Of a DNA stretch of 45,578 nucleotides, positions 7,432 through 16,531 are shown piece after piece. The stretch spans positions 1 to 45,578 of the forward strand of contig NZ_DRGM01000092.1 of the NCBI RefSeq assembly GCF_011050055.1, read 5' to 3'. How positions within the stretch are numbered: the stretch's first letter is position 1; every line of letters begins with the position of its first letter. Source of the stretch: Pseudoalteromonas prydzensis. GTDB taxonomy: Bacteria; Pseudomonadota; Gammaproteobacteria; Enterobacterales; Alteromonadaceae. The notes beneath the pieces were generated by a model that worked only from the letters and a program-made list of their open reading frames with translations, did not search any database and was not told the DNA's origin. Both the position numbers and the translations under genes were made by a program.

Positions 7432-8520
7432 TTAACGATAATGGCGTTTATACCAAAAGTAACCACCGCTTACTGTAAAAAGTACAGGGATGAGGGCGAT
7501 AAATAACCAGATTATTTGCACCAATGATCCTGCAAAATCACCAATATGAAATTTATATTTAAAATTCCATGCTTGGGTGGTGAGGTTGGCGCGTGATGCA
7601 TCGTAAGATTGCAACACTGTGCCAGTATATTGATTGGCCCATACCCAGCTGTAAGCGTGACTCTCGCCTGGATTTTTTACTCTCAATGCGAGCGGTTCGC
7701 TGGCTTTTTTAGGCATGTAGATACGAAACAGTTCTGCATTAGGATAAATAAGCAACGCCTTATGTAAAGCGATGGCCAAGTTATCATGGTTAATCGTATC
7801 GGGCACATTAAGGGTTGGGGCGTTAGGACGTGGCTCCACCGTGTTTTGTGTAACAAACTCCAGTACCGCTTGGGTTTGTGTTTTCCAATTAAATGCCATG
7901 CCTGTGAAAGCAATTAATATCAATGGGATAAATAAGTACATGCCAATTACAGTATGTAGTTGGTAAAGCAAAATACGTAGTTTGGCTTTTGGTTTGATCA
8001 CCAAGCGTTTTAAGCGGTTTTTGGGTTTAAGCCAAATGTAGACGCCAACGAGCATATTAATAATAAAAATAAGTGCACAAACAGATACCCAATTACGCAA
8101 GGGCCGATTGCCGTCACCATCTTCATAAATTAACCAGCGATGCAGTGCCATGGTGAAACCATAAATTGTGCGGTAATAATCATACTGATGAATAATTGTA
8201 CCAGTATAAGGGTTAACACTTACGTATTGTTTATTTGCCAGTTGCGCTTGCCAGGCATAATCTGGGTTTTGCTCTGGCATTAATAATGTAACAGGTTGCT
8301 GGGTGTGTAATGTAATAGTGCTTAATAAAACAGGGTAGGCAATAACATTGTTATTACTGGGGTTTTCTACCGTCCACAGTTGTGGCTGTACAAGGCGTTG
8401 AATATCTTTGGCATACACAAGTAGTGCACCAGTGATACTTAAACAGATCAAAAACAGTCCGCTCACTAAAGTTAGTATTAAATGAGTACGACGCAGCCAC
8501 AATTTTAGCAACTCACACAC
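7432..8520 (-). CDS. PepSY-associated membrane protein (PiuB-like, iron-linked)
   Basis: A 362-residue inner-membrane protein of the PepSY_TM family: an N-terminal helix after WLRRTHLILTL (about 14-37), a periplasmic PepSY-type region with LHRWL, two central helices at about 147-163 and 190-210, a second periplasmic region, and a C-terminal helix ending in GGYFWYKRH. These proteins commonly lie beside TonB siderophore receptors and are iron-repressed; some act in reductive iron release from siderophores, though the mechanism is little known. The annotated start is a GTG with AAGG close by; a TTG at 8511 is an alternative giving MLKLWLRR. It lies 93 bp after the CDF gene on the same strand and might be read through from it, but function links it to the receptor at 4268. 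Confidence 0.88.
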   Translation of the reverse strand: MCELLKLWLRRTHLILTLVSGLFLICLSITGALLVYAKDIQRLVQPQLWTVENPSNNNVIAYPVLLSTITLHTQQPVTLLMPEQNPDYAWQAQLANKQYVSVNPYTGTIIHQYDYYRTIYGFTMALHRWLIYEDGDGNRPLRNWVSVCALIFIINMLVGVYIWLKPKNRLKRLVIKPKAKLRILLYQLHTVIGMYLFIPLILIAFTGMAFNWKTQTQAVLEFVTQNTVEPRPNAPTLNVPDTINHDNLAIALHKALLIYPNAELFRIYMPKKASEPLALRVKNPGESHAYSWVWANQYTGTVLQSYDASRANLTTQAWNFKYKFHIGDFAGSLVQIIWLFIALIPVLFTVSGGYFWYKRHYR

Positions 8521-8613
8521 CTTATGCCATATTATAAAGTGCGATGATAAATGAGAACGCGAGCTGTTTTCAATAAAATTCGATTAAGCGCAATGATTTT
8601 AGTCAAGCCTTTG

Positions 8614-9471
8614 CTATTCTCGGCGCTCAATAATACAGTGTTCAATAGCAAACTCATCATGCAAATAGTTTTTAACGTCAGCAAGTACCAGTTCAGCAGA
8701 TGAGGTTAGCACTAGTTCACAGCAAATTTGGTTATCATCGAGTTGCCAAGCTTTAAGGCTGTGTATTTGCTTAATCGCAAACTGTTTACACAGCGCAGCG
8801 CTTACCTCGTTGCGGTCAAAGTCGTCTGGGGCGGCTTGCATTAAAATTTTACAGCTTTCAATGAGTAGCAACACACCGTGATAAATTACATAAGCCGAAA
8901 TTAAAATTGTCGCTATTAAATCAACAATGTACCACTGATAAAGAATGATCAATGATCCCGCTACAATCACCACAATAGACGCCATTGCATCTGATATGTT
9001 ATGAATGAATGCGGCGCGAATATTCATGCTGTTTTTAGCGCCAGCGTGAAAGGTGAGTATCGCCGTACCAATATCAATAACAAGTGCCAATGCGGCCACC
9101 CAAACAACAATCCAACCATCAATTGGGGTTGGGTTAAAGTAACTTTCGATCGCTTCGATAATTAAAAAGCCACCGATGATTATAAGCGTAGTGCTATTTA
9201 AAAGTGTGGCTAAAATTTCTGCACGTTTATAGCCAAAGTGATAACGTTCATCTGCGGGTTTACCGCCAATCTTACGAGCGATGAGGGCAATAAAAATAGC
9301 CGCTGCATCACTTAAATTATGCAGCGCATCGGCAATTAACGACAAGCTACCAGAGACCATACCGCCGACAACTTGGGCTATTGTTAGCAGCACGTTGATA
9401 AATACAGCTAAGCCTAACTGGCGGTTACTTTGGTTGTCAGTGTCATGACTGTGAGAATGTGGATGACCCAT
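8614..9471 (-). CDS. Cation diffusion facilitator (CDF) metal efflux transporter
   Basis: A 285-residue CDF protein: His-rich N-terminus HPHSHSHD, then six transmembrane helices. The metal site motifs are both present: DALHNLSD in helix 2 (about 48-55) and HNISD in helix 5 (about 157-161), giving the HD-HD set typical of zinc-transporting CDFs such as ZitB and CzcD. A cytoplasmic ferredoxin-like domain with SLKAWQLDD closes the protein. It exchanges cytoplasmic Zn(II), and possibly Co(II) or Cd(II), for protons. It is transcribed away from the RND efflux operon at 9633, with 161 bp between, an arrangement that fits shared metal control. Confidence 0.93.
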   Translation of the reverse strand: MGHPHSHSHDTDNQSNRQLGLAVFINVLLTIAQVVGGMVSGSLSLIADALHNLSDAAAIFIALIARKIGGKPADERYHFGYKRAEILATLLNSTTLIIIGGFLIIEAIESYFNPTPIDGWIVVWVAALALVIDIGTAILTFHAGAKNSMNIRAAFIHNISDAMASIVVIVAGSLIILYQWYIVDLIATILISAYVIYHGVLLLIESCKILMQAAPDDFDRNEVSAALCKQFAIKQIHSLKAWQLDDNQICCELVLTSSAELVLADVKNYLHDEFAIEHCIIERRE

Positions 9472-9538
9472 ATTTAGTACTTCTGTGTATTTTTATTATG
9501 CTGATTTCACAATACTAAATGACGGTTGCTAAATTAGC
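9472..9538. promoter_or_regulatory. Paired inverted repeats between the CDF gene and the RND operon
   Basis: ATTTAGTA (9472-9479) and TACTAAAT (9513-9520) are perfect 8-bp arms 33 bp apart, and a short palindrome GCTAAATTAGC follows at 9528-9538. They lie in the divergent promoter region of two metal efflux units and are candidates for the binding sites of a metal-responsive regulator, but none is encoded nearby and AT-rich DNA yields such repeats by chance. Confidence 0.25.
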
Positions 9539-9632
9539 CAGCGCTAGTAATTAACAAAAATTGCTAAATTCTTTGCAGGGCGATTAATATCTGTTAAGGT
9601 TATTGGCAATGTCGTTTTAATGGGTTTATTGC

Positions 9633-10013
9633 TTGAAGCAATCAGTGTTGTTAATTTTAGCCTTATTACTACTTCAGCCTGTGCTGGACGGTTTTGACGT
9701 GGCTGATCATAACACCGCTATTAATACCACTTCGCAATTATTACATCAGCAAAGCGAACTTGATGAACATTGCATGATTAACAATGATCATGATTCTCAC
9801 CAATTACAGCATCAACAACTAAGCAAAGCACTTGCGGATAATGCTGATGATGCTCATTGCCACGTCTGTCATATTTCTATTTTATTTACCGAGCCATGGC
9901 AGCAGCACGCTAATCTACCAAGTTACGATATTATTAGTTTAAACGATCCTGCGTTTAACTCTCGCTTACTCATCCCTGATCTACGCCCTCCTATTGCTAC
10001 CTTACTAAGTTAA
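9633..10013 (+). CDS. Small His-rich exported protein heading the RND operon
   Basis: A 126-residue protein with a signal-like start (MKQSVLLILALLLLQPVL), a His- and Asp-rich middle (HCMINNDHDSHQLQHQQ) and a DAHCHVCHIS block at about 89-98, ending in LRPPIATLLS. The start is a TTG at 9633; no ATG is in frame upstream before a stop codon. I do not recognise a named family with confidence; the layout (signal, His-rich part, C-x-x-C, terminal R-PP) recalls the small DUF2946/CopL-like proteins often found before metal resistance genes. It lies 52 bp before the TolC-like gene and is probably co-transcribed. The CHVC motif and His clusters suggest a periplasmic metal sensor or carrier, which is inference. 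Confidence 0.65.
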   Translation: MKQSVLLILALLLLQPVLDGFDVADHNTAINTTSQLLHQQSELDEHCMINNDHDSHQLQHQQLSKALADNADDAHCHVCHISILFTEPWQQHANLPSYDIISLNDPAFNSRLLIPDLRPPIATLLS

Positions 10014-10065
10014 TTTTTTAGCTGGCCACTATTGGCCACCGATTTATTTAGTAAGAGTATACGTT

Positions 10066-11325
10066 ATGAATTTAAACAAGCCGTTTCGGTTTGCTTGCCT
10101 GTGTATGGCTTTATTAGCTGCCACAAATACATTGGCTGCGCCAACGCCTAATACTGGCGATTTAAATTGGTTGTTGACGCAATTAAAACAACACCCAAAT
10201 TTACAAGCAGATTATCAGCAGTTACAAAGTGCGGAGGCTTCTGTTCGAGCCGCTGGGCAATCGTTATACAACCCAAACTTTGAATCGAGCCTTGAAAAAG
10301 AGGGTGATGCGAATAACTTTAGCCTCGGCTTGAGTCAAACATTTGATATTAATGATCAACAAGGTGCGCAATTAACTGCGGCGCAGCTAATGCTAATGGC
10401 GCAGCAGCAGGAGTTGCAGCTTAGCTATCTACAACTTGTTGAACAAACCCTGATTGCGTTGATCAATTGGCGTAGCAGCAAAGCGGCTTTTCAACTCGCA
10501 CAAGATCAAGAGCAACAGCTAGAGCGTTTAGTAAGCGTAATTAAACGCCGTAGAGCGGCTGGGGAAGTAGGGCTGCTTGATGAGCAACTGGCCTTGTACT
10601 CATTGTCTGAAATTTTGAATCAAACAGCACAACAAGCCAGTGCTTATGCCGATGCTAAATTAGCAGTACAAGTGTTGTTACCAACATGGCAAGAAGGCAC
10701 TAGGCTCACTCCAGAGCGCTTACTTACTGGTATTAACGCCAATACCAACACTGACAATGTGTTGCAACATCCGCAGATATTATTGGTGAAGTCACAATGG
10801 CAATATCAACGCCAACAAGCACAAGTGATCAAAGCTGAACGCGCTGTTAAACCCACTGTGGGGATTGCGGCGGGGAAAAATGGCGATGATAGTATTGTCT
10901 CGTTAAACTTCTCTATGCCTCTGAATATCCTCAATGACTTTAGTGATGAATATCAAGCGTCTGAATTGCAGGCAATGTCGAAGGAAGCCGAATATCAAGC
11001 ATTACAGCGCACCATGACATTTCAAGCACAAGCCAGCAAAGAGGTAATGCAAGCTTATGCTCAGCGGGTAAAACGTTGGCAGTCAATAAATCAAGCCAAT
11101 GCAGACAGCAGCCTCAAATTGATTGAGCAACAATGGCAAAGCGGCGATATCAGCACTGCTGAATACCTTACCATGCGTCAACAACGTATATCAGGACTAC
11201 TTGCCGGGGTTGAGATTGTTCAGCAAAGCCAATTGGCAAGCGTTAATTGGTTAACTAAAAGTGGCCAACTGAGCAATTATATTACTACCTTTACACGTCC
11301 CCTAATTGATGGAGCTGCCTTATGA
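10066..11325 (+). CDS. TolC-family outer-membrane factor of a metal efflux pump (CzcC-like)
   Basis: A 419-residue outer-membrane factor with a signal peptide (1-24, ending TLAA) and the two-fold OEP repeat rich in Gln, Ala and Leu heptads that builds the periplasmic alpha-barrel. Conserved features include NPNFESSLE-like strand residues after the first helix pair and the SLNFSMPLNI segment in the second repeat. It forms the exit duct of a tripartite pump with the adaptor and inner-membrane proteins encoded next. Its stop codon overlaps the adaptor start by 4 bp (ATGA), indicating coupled translation. Assignment to the CzcC branch rests on the operon rather than on a specific motif. Confidence 0.9.
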   Translation: MNLNKPFRFACLCMALLAATNTLAAPTPNTGDLNWLLTQLKQHPNLQADYQQLQSAEASVRAAGQSLYNPNFESSLEKEGDANNFSLGLSQTFDINDQQGAQLTAAQLMLMAQQQELQLSYLQLVEQTLIALINWRSSKAAFQLAQDQEQQLERLVSVIKRRRAAGEVGLLDEQLALYSLSEILNQTAQQASAYADAKLAVQVLLPTWQEGTRLTPERLLTGINANTNTDNVLQHPQILLVKSQWQYQRQQAQVIKAERAVKPTVGIAAGKNGDDSIVSLNFSMPLNILNDFSDEYQASELQAMSKEAEYQALQRTMTFQAQASKEVMQAYAQRVKRWQSINQANADSSLKLIEQQWQSGDISTAEYLTMRQQRISGLLAGVEIVQQSQLASVNWLTKSGQLSNYITTFTRPLIDGAAL

Positions 11326-12548
11326 AGCGCTTAAATATTACTTTTTCTGCCCTTGTATTAATGTTTGCCAACTTTACACCGGCAGCCACATCTACACCGC
11401 AAGATGCTGATCATGCTAAAGCAGGGCATGAACACAGCGAAGCACAAGTACAAGCTATGCACGTGCACGAAGCTGATGAAGCTCCTCACGAGAATGAACA
11501 AGCTGTTTCACAGCCGCAGCCAGAGCACGACGAGCAAGCTGGTGGAGTACGCTTAACTGACACCCAAATGCGCTTGGCAAATGTGCAGATCAGCAGGTTA
11601 GAAAAACGTGTTTATCAGTCACAGCTTTACGCACCAGGTGAGATTAAAGCAAATGGCTATAGCAGCTATGTGCTATCGCCACGGGTTGATTCAATCGTGG
11701 TAAAACGTCATGCCACATTAGGGCAGCATATTAAAGCGGGCGCGCCATTAGTTAGCTTATTTAGTGCTGAAGTTGCCAGTGCGCAAACCACTTATCGATT
11801 AGCGAAAGCTGAGTGGCAACGAGTACAAAAAATGGGTAAAGGCACCGTGAGTGAAAAACGTTTACTGACAGCTAAGGCTGAATACGAAGTAGCGCAGAGT
11901 CAGCTGGTAGCATTTGGGTTATCTAGCAAAGCGATTGAGCAAAGTGCAGATATTGCGGCTGAAAAACTCGGTGAATACACACTTTTCGCAGGCACTTCTG
12001 GTGCAGTGTTAAGTGATAATTTCGCTCAAGGTCAGCGAGTTGATGCAGGCGTTGAACTTATGTTAATTGCCGATGAGAGCTTACTATGGGTTGAGGCAAA
12101 ATTATCGGCAAATCAAACAATCGAAATTGCCAAAGGGGCTACGGCGCAAGTGAAAGTAAACCAAGTATTGTATCCAGCTACGGTGATCCAAGAAGCGCAC
12201 ACGATAGATCAAGTGACCCGTTCTAGGGTGGTACGTTTAGCTGTTAAAAACAGTCAACATACTTTGCACCCGGGTATGTTCAGTGATGTGTATTTTGAAT
12301 TTGCCACTGCGCAAAAAGTACTTGCAGTGCCTGAGCAAGCATTACTGAGAAACCCTGACGGTGATTGGGCGGTGTTTGTCCAAGATGAAGATGGTGAGCT
12401 TATCTCGACAGAAGTTGAACTAGGCCAACGCTTTGCTGGTTTTCGTGAAATAAAAGGATTGCCAGAGGGCACGAAAGTGGTAACTGAAGGCGCCTTTTTT
12501 GTTGCATCAGAGCAAGCGAAAGGCGGCTTTGATCCGCATAACCACTAG
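11322..12548 (+). CDS. RND periplasmic adaptor with a His-rich N-terminus (CzcB-like)
   Basis: A 408-residue membrane fusion protein. After a signal peptide (about 1-22) comes a His/Glu-rich segment (about 30-72, HAKAGHEHSEAQ and HVHEADEAPHENE) that probably binds metal before the folded core. The core has a barrel-sandwich (lipoyl-like) half starting near YVLSPRVDSIVVKRHATLG, a helical hairpin around LAKAEWQRVQKMG, the second half near YTLFAGTSGAVLS, and a beta-barrel and membrane-proximal domain with VPEQALLRN. It links the inner-membrane pump to the TolC-like duct. His-rich N-termini of this sort are known in divalent-metal CzcB relatives. It follows the duct gene with 4-bp overlap and precedes the pump gene by 11 bp. 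Confidence 0.93.
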   Translation: MKRLNITFSALVLMFANFTPAATSTPQDADHAKAGHEHSEAQVQAMHVHEADEAPHENEQAVSQPQPEHDEQAGGVRLTDTQMRLANVQISRLEKRVYQSQLYAPGEIKANGYSSYVLSPRVDSIVVKRHATLGQHIKAGAPLVSLFSAEVASAQTTYRLAKAEWQRVQKMGKGTVSEKRLLTAKAEYEVAQSQLVAFGLSSKAIEQSADIAAEKLGEYTLFAGTSGAVLSDNFAQGQRVDAGVELMLIADESLLWVEAKLSANQTIEIAKGATAQVKVNQVLYPATVIQEAHTIDQVTRSRVVRLAVKNSQHTLHPGMFSDVYFEFATAQKVLAVPEQALLRNPDGDWAVFVQDEDGELISTEVELGQRFAGFREIKGLPEGTKVVTEGAFFVASEQAKGGFDPHNH

Positions 12549-12559
12549 GAGCGACGAAT

Positions 12560-15500
12560 ATGTTTAATAAAATAGTTAATGCTGCTATTAGCAATCGATT
12601 ACTGGTCTTTTTAGCGCTGTGTGTATTAGTTGCTATGAGCGCTGTGGTGATCCCTAAATTAAATTTAGATGCGTTTCCAGATGTGACTAATGTGCAAGTG
12701 GCCATTAATACCGAAGCACCGGGTTTAGCTGCCGTTGAAGTTGAGCAGCTGATCACCTATCCCATTGAAGCGGTCATGTATGCGTTGCCCGATGTCGATC
12801 AAGTTAGGTCTATTTCAAAAACCGGCTTATCTGGCGTAACTGTGGTGTTTAAAGAAGGCGTGGATATTTATTTTGCGCGCCAACTCGTGTTTGAACGTCT
12901 GCAAGCTGCTAAAGAGCTGATCCCAGAAGGAATTGGCTTGCCAGAAATGGGACCAAACACGTCAGGGCTTGGCCAAGTGTATCAATACTTATTGGCTGCA
13001 TCACCGGAGTCCGGTTTGGATAGTATGGCGCTGCGTAGCTTAAACGATTGGATTGTTAAACTGCTTATTTTACCTGTTGACGGTGTTACAGAAGTTCTGT
13101 CGTTTGGTGGTGATGTGCGCCAATATCAAGTCAACCTGAACCCAAATAAGTTACTTGCTTATCAATTAGATCAGCAGCAAGTAGTGATCGCACTTGAAGA
13201 AAACAACACCAATGTAGGTGGCTGGTATATGAATCGCGGCCAAGAGCAATTAGTGATCCGTGGTACTGGCTGGTTTAATGCAGGTAAACAAGGGTTACAA
13301 GAAATAGCGCAAACGCCGCTAAAAACCATTAATGGAACGGTTGTTACTATTGCCGATGTAGCTGATGTGTCATTAGGCAGCGAAATCCGCCAAGGTGCGG
13401 CGACCATGAGTACAAAAGATGCCGAGGGTAATATTACATCGCTGGGTGAAGTGGTAACAGGCGTGGTGTTAAAACGCATTGGCGCGAATACCAAGCAAAC
13501 CATTGATGGCATAACCTCTCGCATTGAGCTAATCAATCAAGCGTTACCTGATGGGGTTACGTTTGAGCCGCTGTATGACCAAGCAAATTTGATCACCAAA
13601 GCGGTTGATACTGTGGTTGATGCGCTGCTATTGGCGTTTGTGTTTATTGTGGTGGTGCTGGCGTTATTTTTAATGAATTTACGGGCCACGCTATTGGTTT
13701 TATTGTCGATCCCAATTTCAATTGGCTTAGCACTTTGTGTGATGGCGTGGTTTGGGCTCTCGGCTAATTTAATGTCGCTCGGTGGGATTGCCGTTGCGAT
13801 TGGTATGTTAGTCGATGGCTCGGTGGTTATGGTAGAAAATATCTTCCGTCATTTAACCCAGCCAAGCACTCAATCACACAGTTATGTTGAGCGTATTAAG
13901 CTAGCTGCTCAAGAAGTTGCGCGCCCGGTGTTCTTCGCGGCGTTGATCATCTTAGTGGTATTTATGCCATTGTTTAGTTTTGAAGGCGTTGAAGCTAAGC
14001 TATTTCAGCCTATGGCAATCAGTATAATGTTGGCAATTGTTGCGGCTGTTATTGTGGCGTTGGTGATTGTGCCAGCGCTGGCGGTGTACTTATTTGCCAA
14101 TGGTGTGACGCTAAGGCGCAGTGTGCTGTTAGAGCCATTAGATAAAGCCTATAAACTGTGCTTAGGCTGGGCGATGACTGCCCGTAAAACAGTGATTGCT
14201 ATTGCAGGTGTACTCGTGGTGGTAGCGGGTGTGTTATTGCCGCAGCTAGGCACAGAGTTTGTGCCTGAACTTGAAGAGGGCACCATCAATTTACGGGTGA
14301 CACTGGCACCTTCGGCCAGTTTAGACACAGCCTTGACGGTGGCGCCAAAACTTGAAGCAATATTGCTTGAGTTTCCTGAGGTCGAATATGCATTGAGCCG
14401 TGTTGGCCGCCCTGAAGTAGGCGGCGATCCAGAGCCAGTCAATAATATAGAGATTTACTTAGGGCTAACGCCAGTTAGCGAATGGCAATCTGCAGATAAC
14501 CGAGCGCAACTGCAAGTGTTAATGGAGAAAAAACTAGAGCAGTTCCCGGGTTTATTGTTTAATTTTTCACAGCCGATAGCCACACGCGTAGATGAGTTAC
14601 TGTCTGGGGTAAAAGCGCAACTGGCGATTAAACTGTTTGGTGCCGATTTAGATGTGTTAGTCGCTAAAGGCCAAGCTATTGAGCAAGCTGTAAAAGGAGT
14701 CGCTGGCGCAAAAGATGTGGCAATGGAGCAAATTGCTGGTGAAGCACAGTTAGTGATCAAACCGAACCGGTTAGCGCTTTCTCGCTATGGTTTATCGGTG
14801 GGTGATTTAATGACCATTGTACAACATGGTATTGGCGGCACTGCGGCAGGGCAAATTATTAATGCCAATGAACGTTATGATATTTATGTGCGCATTGGGG
14901 CAGAATTTCGTAACAGCCCTGAGGCCATTGCAGACTTACGTTTATCATCACCGACAGGTGCGTTGGTACGGGTTGGTGATGTAGCAACAGTTAATATTGA
15001 ATCTGGCCCGCCCCAAGTGCGCCGTGACGATGTGCAGCGCCGTGTGGTGATCCAAGCCAATGTGCAAGGACGCGATATGGGCTCTGTGGTTGCTGATATT
15101 CGCGCCGCCATTAGTGAGCAAGTTAAGCTACCGTCAGGTTATGGCATGAGTATTGGCGGTCAGTTTGAAAACCAACAACGGGCACAGCAACGCTTATCCA
15201 TCGTGGTGCCTATCTCGTTGGCGTTAATTGCACTGCTGCTCTATTTTGCGTTTGGCTCGATTGGCCAAGCATTGCTGATCTTAGTGAATGTGCCATTAGC
15301 AGTGATTGGTGGTGTGGTTGCGCTGTATGTTTCAGGGCAATATTTATCAGTGCCAAGCTCAGTAGGCTTTATTACCTTGTTTGGCGTGGCAGTGCTCAAC
15401 GGTGTGGTGATGGTTGAGAGTATTAATAACCGTGTTAAAAATGGTGATAGCTTAGATAGCGCGGCATTTAATGGCGCATTATCGCGATTACGGCCAGTAC

Positions 15501-15694
15501 TCATGACGGCGTTAACCTCGGCACTTGGTTTGATCCCGATGTTAATTTCTACCGGTATTGGGGCTGAAATCCAAAAGCCATTAGCAACCGTGATTGTTGG
15601 TGGTTTGTTTACTGCCACATTTTTGACTTTATTTGTATTGCCTGTGCTTTACGCAAAATTTAGTAAACAGTTTTATCAGATAAACAGACCCTAG
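12560..15694 (+). CDS. Heavy-metal RND efflux pump (CzcA-type)
   Basis: A 1044-residue inner-membrane RND transporter: TM1, a large periplasmic loop, TM2-7, a second loop and TM8-12. The proton-relay region of TM4 reads GMLVDGSVVMVEN with Asp419. The family signature of zinc/cobalt/cadmium pumps is DFG..VDG..V.VEN and that of copper/silver pumps AIG.MVDA....EN; here it is AIGMLVDG, a mixture. The CusA-type methionines of the second loop are not evident in LRVTLAPSASLDT, and GTEFVPELEEG, RVDELLSGV and IGGTAAGQI are shared with CzcA. I favour a divalent substrate such as Zn or Co, but specificity is not certain. AGGAG lies before the ATG. A terminator-like hairpin follows. Confidence 0.93.
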   Translation: MFNKIVNAAISNRLLVFLALCVLVAMSAVVIPKLNLDAFPDVTNVQVAINTEAPGLAAVEVEQLITYPIEAVMYALPDVDQVRSISKTGLSGVTVVFKEGVDIYFARQLVFERLQAAKELIPEGIGLPEMGPNTSGLGQVYQYLLAASPESGLDSMALRSLNDWIVKLLILPVDGVTEVLSFGGDVRQYQVNLNPNKLLAYQLDQQQVVIALEENNTNVGGWYMNRGQEQLVIRGTGWFNAGKQGLQEIAQTPLKTINGTVVTIADVADVSLGSEIRQGAATMSTKDAEGNITSLGEVVTGVVLKRIGANTKQTIDGITSRIELINQALPDGVTFEPLYDQANLITKAVDTVVDALLLAFVFIVVVLALFLMNLRATLLVLLSIPISIGLALCVMAWFGLSANLMSLGGIAVAIGMLVDGSVVMVENIFRHLTQPSTQSHSYVERIKLAAQEVARPVFFAALIILVVFMPLFSFEGVEAKLFQPMAISIMLAIVAAVIVALVIVPALAVYLFANGVTLRRSVLLEPLDKAYKLCLGWAMTARKTVIAIAGVLVVVAGVLLPQLGTEFVPELEEGTINLRVTLAPSASLDTALTVAPKLEAILLEFPEVEYALSRVGRPEVGGDPEPVNNIEIYLGLTPVSEWQSADNRAQLQVLMEKKLEQFPGLLFNFSQPIATRVDELLSGVKAQLAIKLFGADLDVLVAKGQAIEQAVKGVAGAKDVAMEQIAGEAQLVIKPNRLALSRYGLSVGDLMTIVQHGIGGTAAGQIINANERYDIYVRIGAEFRNSPEAIADLRLSSPTGALVRVGDVATVNIESGPPQVRRDDVQRRVVIQANVQGRDMGSVVADIRAAISEQVKLPSGYGMSIGGQFENQQRAQQRLSIVVPISLALIALLLYFAFGSIGQALLILVNVPLAVIGGVVALYVSGQYLSVPSSVGFITLFGVAVLNGVVMVESINNRVKNGDSLDSAAFNGALSRLRPVLMTALTSALGLIPMLISTGIGAEIQKPLATVIVGGLFTATFLTLFVLPVLYAKFSKQFYQINRP

Positions 15695-15718
15695 AAAGAG
15701 TGCTGTAAAATAACCTAA

Positions 15719-15746
15719 CACAAGGCGCATAAACTTGCGTCTTGTG
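15719..15746 (+). terminator. Hairpin after the RND operon
   Basis: CACAAGGCGCA and TGCGTCTTGTG form an 11-bp stem with one G-T pair and a six-base loop, 24 bp after the pump stop codon. The following sequence is CTATTTAG, a weak T tract, so intrinsic termination is probable but not certain. Confidence 0.6.
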
Positions 15747-15957
15747 CTATTTAGTGGATTAATATAAATGAGCGTTAAATATAGTAACGCCTTGGTTTAG
15801 CCTGCAACATGTAAGCAATTTGCGAATATTTGGTTTGCTGATCATATTAAGATCAGTGAGTTGCCAATTTATTATTACCTTGCTAAACCGATACAATGAC
15901 AAACGCTTAAAGATAAACTCGAGCAGTATTCACCGTACGTAGTAACAAAGAGAATTT

Positions 15958-16440
15958 ATGACAGACATTATTTTAAGAGACGCAGTCCCGGCAGATGCCG
16001 CCACTATTTTGCATTTTATTACCGAGCTTGCGGTGTATGAAAAAGAGCCCGACGCGGTTAAAACTGATGAACAGGCTATTTTAAACACCTTGTTTAGTGA
16101 AGGCGCCACAGCACACAGCGTGATTTGTTTAGAGGGTGATACGCCAATTGGCTTTGCCGTTTATTTTTATAATTACTCGACTTGGCTTGGTAAAAATGGC
16201 CTGTATTTAGAAGACCTTTATGTCAGCCCAGATAGCCGTGGTAAAGGCGCGGGCAAGTTAATAATGCAACATTTGGCGCGCCGAGCACTGGCAAAAGACT
16301 GTGGACGTTTTGAATGGGTGGTACTCGATTGGAATCAACCTGCAATCGACTTTTATAACAGCATGGGGGCTGAGCCACAAAACGAATGGATTATTTATCG
16401 ATTAACAGGGCAAGCATTAATTGATTTTGCAGAGAAATAA
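15958..16440 (+). CDS. GNAT-family N-acetyltransferase (SSAT-like)
   Basis: A 160-residue GCN5-related acetyltransferase. The acetyl-CoA-binding motif A is LYVSPDSRGKGAGKLIM (about 85-101), preceded by YLED as in the spermidine/thialysine acetyltransferase branch, and WVVLDWNQPAIDFY is the usual motif B. It transfers acetyl groups from acetyl-CoA to an amine, in its closest relatives polyamines or thialysine. The whole single domain is present. It has a 260-bp upstream gap with its own promoter and AAAGAG ahead of the ATG. There is no operon partner, so the substrate cannot be inferred from context. Confidence 0.88.
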   Translation: MTDIILRDAVPADAATILHFITELAVYEKEPDAVKTDEQAILNTLFSEGATAHSVICLEGDTPIGFAVYFYNYSTWLGKNGLYLEDLYVSPDSRGKGAGKLIMQHLARRALAKDCGRFEWVVLDWNQPAIDFYNSMGAEPQNEWIIYRLTGQALIDFAEK

Positions 16441-16507
16441 AATGCAAAAGAAATATAAATAAAAATCATTTGCATTAGGTTGTTTCGATGTGTAAATTAA
16501 ACACATC
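16441..16507. other. Two short inverted repeats after the acetyltransferase gene
   Basis: AATGCAAA (16441-16448) pairs with TTTGCATT (16469-16476), and GATGTGT (16487-16493) pairs with ACACATC (16501-16507). The first begins right after the stop codon and may slow or end transcription; the second lies 25 bp before the next start codon. Neither has a T tract. Confidence 0.5.
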
Positions 16508-16531
16508 AATTAATATGTGCAGGTGATTTTT

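Noticed and set aside
13171..15618. Several antisense open frames inside the RND pump gene
   Set aside because: They mirror the codon pattern of a long, well-supported gene and have no conserved motifs.
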